A stretch of 64,000 nt of DNA from Marinihelvus sp942491555 (lineage in GTDB: Bacteria > Pseudomonadota > Gammaproteobacteria > Xanthomonadales > SZUA-36): assembly GCA_942491555.1 (NCBI GenBank), contig CALOBN010000005.1, positions 1,240,001-1,304,000 on the forward strand. The letters are read 5' to 3'. Both the position numbers and the translations under genes were made by a program. The stretch's first letter is position 1; each line of letters starts with the position of its first letter. Under the pieces are notes generated by a model. It made no database searches. It was not told the DNA's origin and saw only the letters and a list, made by a program, of their open reading frames with translations. Shown here in pieces: positions 60,626 to 64,000 of the stretch.

Positions 60626-61513
60626 ATGTACCGCCAGATGTTACCTGCTGTGCGCGTTTTGCCTGGATTTTACGGGCGGCCCTTAAGATGCCTGGTAGCC
60701 CTTGTCTTGAGCCTTCTTGTGCTGGGCGGTTGCGCATCGCGCTCCCCCGCACCAGTGATAGACCGTTACACCAAGCCACCCCCCGCGGAAATTCCCGTGG
60801 ACGGCCTGCACCGCGTATACCGTGGCGACACGCTGTACGGCATCGCATTCAAGTATGGCCTCGATTACCGCACCCTGGCCTCCTGGAACGGCATCGCAGC
60901 GCCCTATGTAATCTATCCTGACCAGATTCTGCGGCTGCGCCCGCCGACCAGAAGTACCACGGCGACCACCAGTGGCGTCCGCCAGCCATCGGTTTCAACT
61001 CGCACTGATACCTCGACCCCGCCCAAGCCAGCCAGCCAGGCTCCGGCGCCGCAAAAACCAACTGCAGCAAACAGCCCGCCAGTCGCCAAGGCACCGCCGA
61101 AAACCGCGGCCAAGCAGCCGGCAGAAGCCGCGGCATCCGGCTCCCCGACCTGGGCCTGGCCCCTGCAGGGCAGGTTGCTGCGTACTTTCAAAGCGGGTGA
61201 TCCTTCGCGTAACGGTATCGATATCGTCGGCGATGAAGGCAGCCCGGTCATGGCCGCCTCCAGTGGAGAGGTTGTCTACAGCGGTAACGGGCTGATTGGC
61301 TATGGCGAATTGGTGATTATTAAACATGACGATGCCATGCTCAGTGCCTATGCGCACAACCGGCGGCGTCTGGTGGCTGAGGGTGACTCGATCAGCCAGG
61401 GCCAGAAAATTGCCGAAGTGGGCCGTAATGACCGCAATGAATCGGTCCTGCACTTTGAAATTCGTCGTGATGGCAAACCTGTCGATCCACTGAAGTACCT
61501 GCCTGCGAGGTAA
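60626..61513 (+). CDS. nlpD: NlpD lipoprotein, LysM plus inactive M23 domain
   Basis: 295 residues. Lipobox LGGC (Cys36), LysM (about 62-107: HRVYRGDTLYGIAFKYGLDY ... ), a Pro/Ala/Lys/Thr-rich linker (~110-180) and an M23 domain. The zinc His of the H-x-x-x-D motif is Asn here (NGIDIVGDEG), as in the catalytically inactive activator NlpD. It activates AmiC at the division site. In gammaproteobacteria the main rpoS promoter usually lies within nlpD. Confidence 0.95.
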   Translation: MYRQMLPAVRVLPGFYGRPLRCLVALVLSLLVLGGCASRSPAPVIDRYTKPPPAEIPVDGLHRVYRGDTLYGIAFKYGLDYRTLASWNGIAAPYVIYPDQILRLRPPTRSTTATTSGVRQPSVSTRTDTSTPPKPASQAPAPQKPTAANSPPVAKAPPKTAAKQPAEAAASGSPTWAWPLQGRLLRTFKAGDPSRNGIDIVGDEGSPVMAASSGEVVYSGNGLIGYGELVIIKHDDAMLSAYAHNRRRLVAEGDSISQGQKIAEVGRNDRNESVLHFEIRRDGKPVDPLKYLPAR

Positions 61514-61628
61514 ACCAGCGTCCTGGCGCGCGGTGACAGCGGCGCCAAAATGTGCTAGCGTTCAGCCCCCGCCCAAGAAGAAAACAGCTGCGTCTCTGGG
61601 CCAGCCCCATAAACGGACGGACTTTCAG

Positions 61629-61645
61629 CGATGCATTTTGCATCG
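61629..61645 (+). promoter_or_regulatory. Hairpin in the rpoS leader
   Basis: CGATGCA and TGCATCG form a perfect 7-bp stem around TTT, 33 bases before the rpoS ATG. It is the only strong hairpin in the 164-base nlpD-rpoS gap, and could mark a control point for Hfq and sRNAs, as in other rpoS leaders. Confidence 0.5.
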
Positions 61646-61677
61646 TGGATTCTGCGACTCCTGAGGGGGAGGATTAG

Positions 61678-62625
61678 ATGGGCCCAACTTCAAAGATCAA
61701 AGGTGGCGCGAGCGTTTCTTCTGCTGCCAACCGTACAGCCACCATCCGCGTAACAAAAGCACGCAAAGCCGGCGCCCGGTCACGGCCGGCTCACCATGGC
61801 GATGTCACGCGAATCTATTTAAGCGAGATCGGCCGCACGGCCCTGCTGACCGCGGACGAGGAAAAAAGCCTCGCGCGCGCGGCCAGGGGCGGCTGTGTCG
61901 CAAGTCGACAGCGCATGATCAAGGCCAATCTGCGGCTGGTAGTGAAGGTATCAAGAGCCTATATCAACCGCGGTTTGCCTTTGCTTGATCTGATTGAGGA
62001 AGGCAATCTCGGCCTGATTCGAGCGGTTGAGAAATTCGATCCCGACCGGGGTTGCCGGTTTTCCACCTACGCGACCTGGTGGATTCGCCAGGCGGTAGAG
62101 CGCGCCATCATGAACCAGTGCCGTACCGTGCGTCTGCCCATCCATGTGATTCGCGAGCTGACAACGTTCTTGCGCGCCTCGCGGGAGTTGCAACAGCAAC
62201 TGGGCCGAGCCCCGCATGAAGATGAGATCGCTGCACAGCTGGGTTGTCCGGTTGAGGATTTGAACCGCCTGTTTCGGCTGAGCGAGTCGACCGCGTCGGC
62301 TGATGAGCCCATGAGCAATGGATCTGACCGGCCGCTGATTGAGAGTTTGACTGATGAAAACCATCGCGATCCGGAAATGGAATACGCCGATGGTGCTGCC
62401 AGCCAGCTGTTGGACCATTGGCTGGAATTGCTGCCAGAGCAGCAGCGTACCGTTGTGGAACACCGTTTCGGACTGCATGGCAAGGGTCGTCAAACCCTTG
62501 AAGAAGTAGGGCAGTTGCTGGGGGTTACCCGGGAGCGGGTCCGGCAGGTGCAGATTGCAGCCCTGGTGAAGTTGCGGGAAATATCGAGCCGCGAAGGCAT
62601 ATCAGAAGTGCCGTTCTTCGAGTAA
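61678..62625 (+). CDS. rpoS: Stationary-phase sigma factor RpoS
   Basis: 315 residues. The DNA-binding regions are intact: NLRLVVKVSRAYINRGLPLLDLIEEGNLGLIRAVEKFDP (region 2.1-2.2, read in parts), RFSTYATWWIRQAVERAIMNQ (2.3-2.4) and LEEVGQLLGVTRERVRQVQ (4.2). The N-terminus is short and basic (about 30 residues with Lys, Arg and Thr), unlike the long acidic region 1.1 of E. coli RpoS. Strong ribosome site GGAGG. Directs general stress and stationary-phase genes. Confidence 0.95.
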   Translation: MGPTSKIKGGASVSSAANRTATIRVTKARKAGARSRPAHHGDVTRIYLSEIGRTALLTADEEKSLARAARGGCVASRQRMIKANLRLVVKVSRAYINRGLPLLDLIEEGNLGLIRAVEKFDPDRGCRFSTYATWWIRQAVERAIMNQCRTVRLPIHVIRELTTFLRASRELQQQLGRAPHEDEIAAQLGCPVEDLNRLFRLSESTASADEPMSNGSDRPLIESLTDENHRDPEMEYADGAASQLLDHWLELLPEQQRTVVEHRFGLHGKGRQTLEEVGQLLGVTRERVRQVQIAALVKLREISSREGISEVPFFE

Positions 62626-62691
62626 ATCGCTCCGCTGCTGCGCGGTCCCGCGGCCGACATGCTGGCTTGATATTGGCTTGTTCGCCCGCAG

Positions 62692-63084
62692 CTAGCCGCG
62701 CCTTGAAGCGGCGATTGGCAGCAGGGCAGCCACCACTTGCCGGCCTTCGGAAGCCAGCACATTGAAGGTACGGCAGGCCGCATCGGTGGTCATCAGCTCG
62801 ATGCCAACGCCCGCGCGGTAGCAGGGCGCGAGTCGCGAGGGATGCAGAAACTGCTGCGTTGCCCCGGTACCGAGCAGTATGACTTCCGGTTTGAGTTCGA
62901 GAACGGAATCCAAATCCTTGTCGCTCAAGGCGTCCAACTGCGCCGGCCCCCAGTCTTCCCGCAGGGTCGTCGCGCTGAGCAGCAGTCCATCGGTATACAA
63001 AGTGTCGCCAATGCGGATACCTTCTTCGCCGACTGAGCGCACGAAGTGATGGTCGCCGGGTTTTTCGAGGGTTAATTGGGTCAT
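62692..63084 (-). CDS. Mth938-like domain protein (DUF498)
   Basis: 130 residues. DUF498/Mth938 features: VGEEGIRIGDTLYTDGLLLS, ELKPEVILLGTGATQQFLHP and IELMTTDAACRTFNVLASEGR. Small soluble fold with a surface pocket, related to mitochondrial NDUFAF3. Bacterial role unknown. Three bases from yhbY on the same strand. Confidence 0.85.
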   Translation of the reverse strand: MTQLTLEKPGDHHFVRSVGEEGIRIGDTLYTDGLLLSATTLREDWGPAQLDALSDKDLDSVLELKPEVILLGTGATQQFLHPSRLAPCYRAGVGIELMTTDAACRTFNVLASEGRQVVAALLPIAASRRG

Positions 63085-63087
63085 GGG

Positions 63088-63384
63088 TCAGCGCCTTGGT
63101 AGTTCCACCACCTGTTTCTTGGGGTTGCGGCGATAAAAGCACGCCACCTGGCCAATGCTGTGCACTTCAACAGCGCGGAAGTGCTCGCTGATTATCCCGG
63201 TCCAGGCGCGGCGCGTTTCTTTATCGGAGCGAAGTTTTATCTTGATCAGCTCATGCTGGTCCAGCGCCTGGTCTATGGCTTCCAGCACGTTATCGGTCAG
63301 GCCTTTTTCACCTATCATGACGACCGGATTGATAGAATGCGTCAGACCGCGCAGATAACGCTTTTGCGAGTTGGAGAGGTTCAT
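63088..63384 (-). CDS. yhbY: Ribosome-associated CRM-domain protein YhbY
   Basis: 98 residues from the ATG at 63384. The CRM fold is complete, with the GxxG-type loop as MIGEKGLTDNVLEAID and HELIKIKLRS. YhbY binds pre-50S particles. It is divergent from rlmE, as in E. coli, with 61 bases between. Confidence 0.95.
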   Translation of the reverse strand: MNLSNSQKRYLRGLTHSINPVVMIGEKGLTDNVLEAIDQALDQHELIKIKLRSDKETRRAWTGIISEHFRAVEVHSIGQVACFYRRNPKKQVVELPRR

Positions 63385-63445
63385 GTCAAACACCTTGAAA
63401 ATTGCCCACAAGTTTAACGTATTCCGACTCCGGAGCGCGTGATCC

Positions 63446-64000
63446 ATGGCGCGGAGTAAAAGCAGCCGGCGCTGGTTGAATGAGCATTTTGACGACCCGT
63501 ACGTCAAACAGGCGCAAAAGGAAGGTTTGCGGGGCAGAGCAGCTTATAAACTGGTTGAGCTGCAGGACAAGCATCAGCTGATCAAGCCGGGACAACGTGT
63601 TGTCGATCTCGGTGCCGCGCCGGGTGCCTGGTGCCAGGTTGCCATGCGTGAGATGAAAGGCAAGGGTTCATTGTTCGCGCTCGATATCCTGCCCATGGAG
63701 CCGCTCGAGGGCGTTAATGTGATCGAGGGTGATTTCACCGAGGATGACGCTCTCCGGGCCCTTGAAGCAGGGCTTGAAGGTCAGCGGGTTGATCTTGTGT
63801 TGTCGGATATGGCGCCCAATATCAGTGGAATGAATGCAGTCGATCAGCCGCGCGCCATGTACCTTGCGGAGCTTGCCCTGGCGTTTGCCCGTGAATGGCT
63901 GAAACCTGGCGGCGATTTCCTTGTCAAAGTTTTTCAGGGCGAAGGGTTTGATCCATTTCTGGTCGAATGCAGGCAAGCATTCGACAAGGTAACCGTTCGT
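63446..64000 (+). CDS. rlmE: 23S rRNA (uridine-2'-O)-methyltransferase RlmE, 3' end outside window
   Basis: The ATG at 63446 opens a frame that runs past the right edge (185 codons visible). Start MARSKSSRRWLNEHFDDPYV. The SAM loop is VVDLGAAPGAWCQVA and the K-D-K-E tetrad is seen as Lys in RAAYKL, Asp in LVLSDMAPNISG and Lys in FLVKVFQGEGF. The last Glu falls beyond the edge. FtsJ/RlmE methylates U2552. In many relatives ftsH follows. Confidence 0.94.
   Translation, partial: MARSKSSRRWLNEHFDDPYVKQAQKEGLRGRAAYKLVELQDKHQLIKPGQRVVDLGAAPGAWCQVAMREMKGKGSLFALDILPMEPLEGVNVIEGDFTEDDALRALEAGLEGQRVDLVLSDMAPNISGMNAVDQPRAMYLAELALAFAREWLKPGGDFLVKVFQGEGFDPFLVECRQAFDKVTVR

Overview
The window looks like a chromosomal segment of a GC-rich gammaproteobacterium. 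Gene families and gene order support this: rpsT facing murJ-ribF-ileS-lspA-ispH; metG-rnfABCDGE-nth; apbC-dcd; petABC-sspA-sspB; surE-pcm-nlpD-rpoS; yhbY facing rlmE. Several orders resemble Pseudomonas and Chromatiales-type genomes, but no 16S or other decisive marker is present. A free-living, respiring relative of Chromatiales/Woeseiales/Steroidobacterales is an inference only. I see no prophage, insertion sequence or CRISPR array. Nearly all the DNA is densely coding.

Layout. 1-12.9 kb is an accessory region: a cut-off AraC-type regulator, small envelope proteins, an AlkB-like membrane hydroxylase, an alpha/beta hydrolase fused to a membrane domain, a PfpI/CBS stress pair, a secreted amidohydrolase, cupins, a Pro/Arg-rich lipoprotein, a secreted VOC protein, YidB and an EF-hand protein. 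13-22 kb is core: obgE, rpsT, murJ, ribF, ileS, lspA, ispH. 22-24.4 kb is a reduced minor-pilin operon (pilV-pilW-pilX-pilE-like). tRNA-Thr(CGU) follows, then a methyltransferase, a secreted amidase, a Ca2+/Na+ antiporter, and moaB-moeA. 30-40 kb carries a secreted PPP-type phosphatase facing a secreted CotH/HipA-like protein, a Trm112-like protein, an orphan HyuB, a Yip1-MacA-MacB-type efflux operon, RNase T and a TraB/GumN protein. 40.2-43 kb is a complete hvfABCD copper-RiPP operon. 43.3-54.4 kb holds nth, the Rnf complex, metG, apbC, dcd, an unusual tandem repeat block, and degS. 54.7-64 kb holds the cytochrome bc1 operon, sspAB, an Smr protein, surE-pcm-nlpD-rpoS, an Mth938-like protein, yhbY and the start of rlmE.

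How it fits together. Respiration and redox are represented by bc1 and Rnf. Envelope quality control and stress response are represented by DegS, NlpD, RpoS, SspAB, Pcm and SurE. Metal handling is represented by HvfABCD.

Most worth a second look: (1) the HvfA precursor, which mixes four EGKCG motifs with three tandem EGSCG variants; (2) the secreted kinase-fold-like protein paired tail-to-tail with a secreted phosphatase; (3) the palindromic element duplicated together with the 3' end of dcd; (4) the pilin operon lacking pilY1 and fimU. Start codons were chosen from visible ribosome binding sites, overlaps with neighbours and family lengths. Functional names rest on motifs read by eye, not on database searches.
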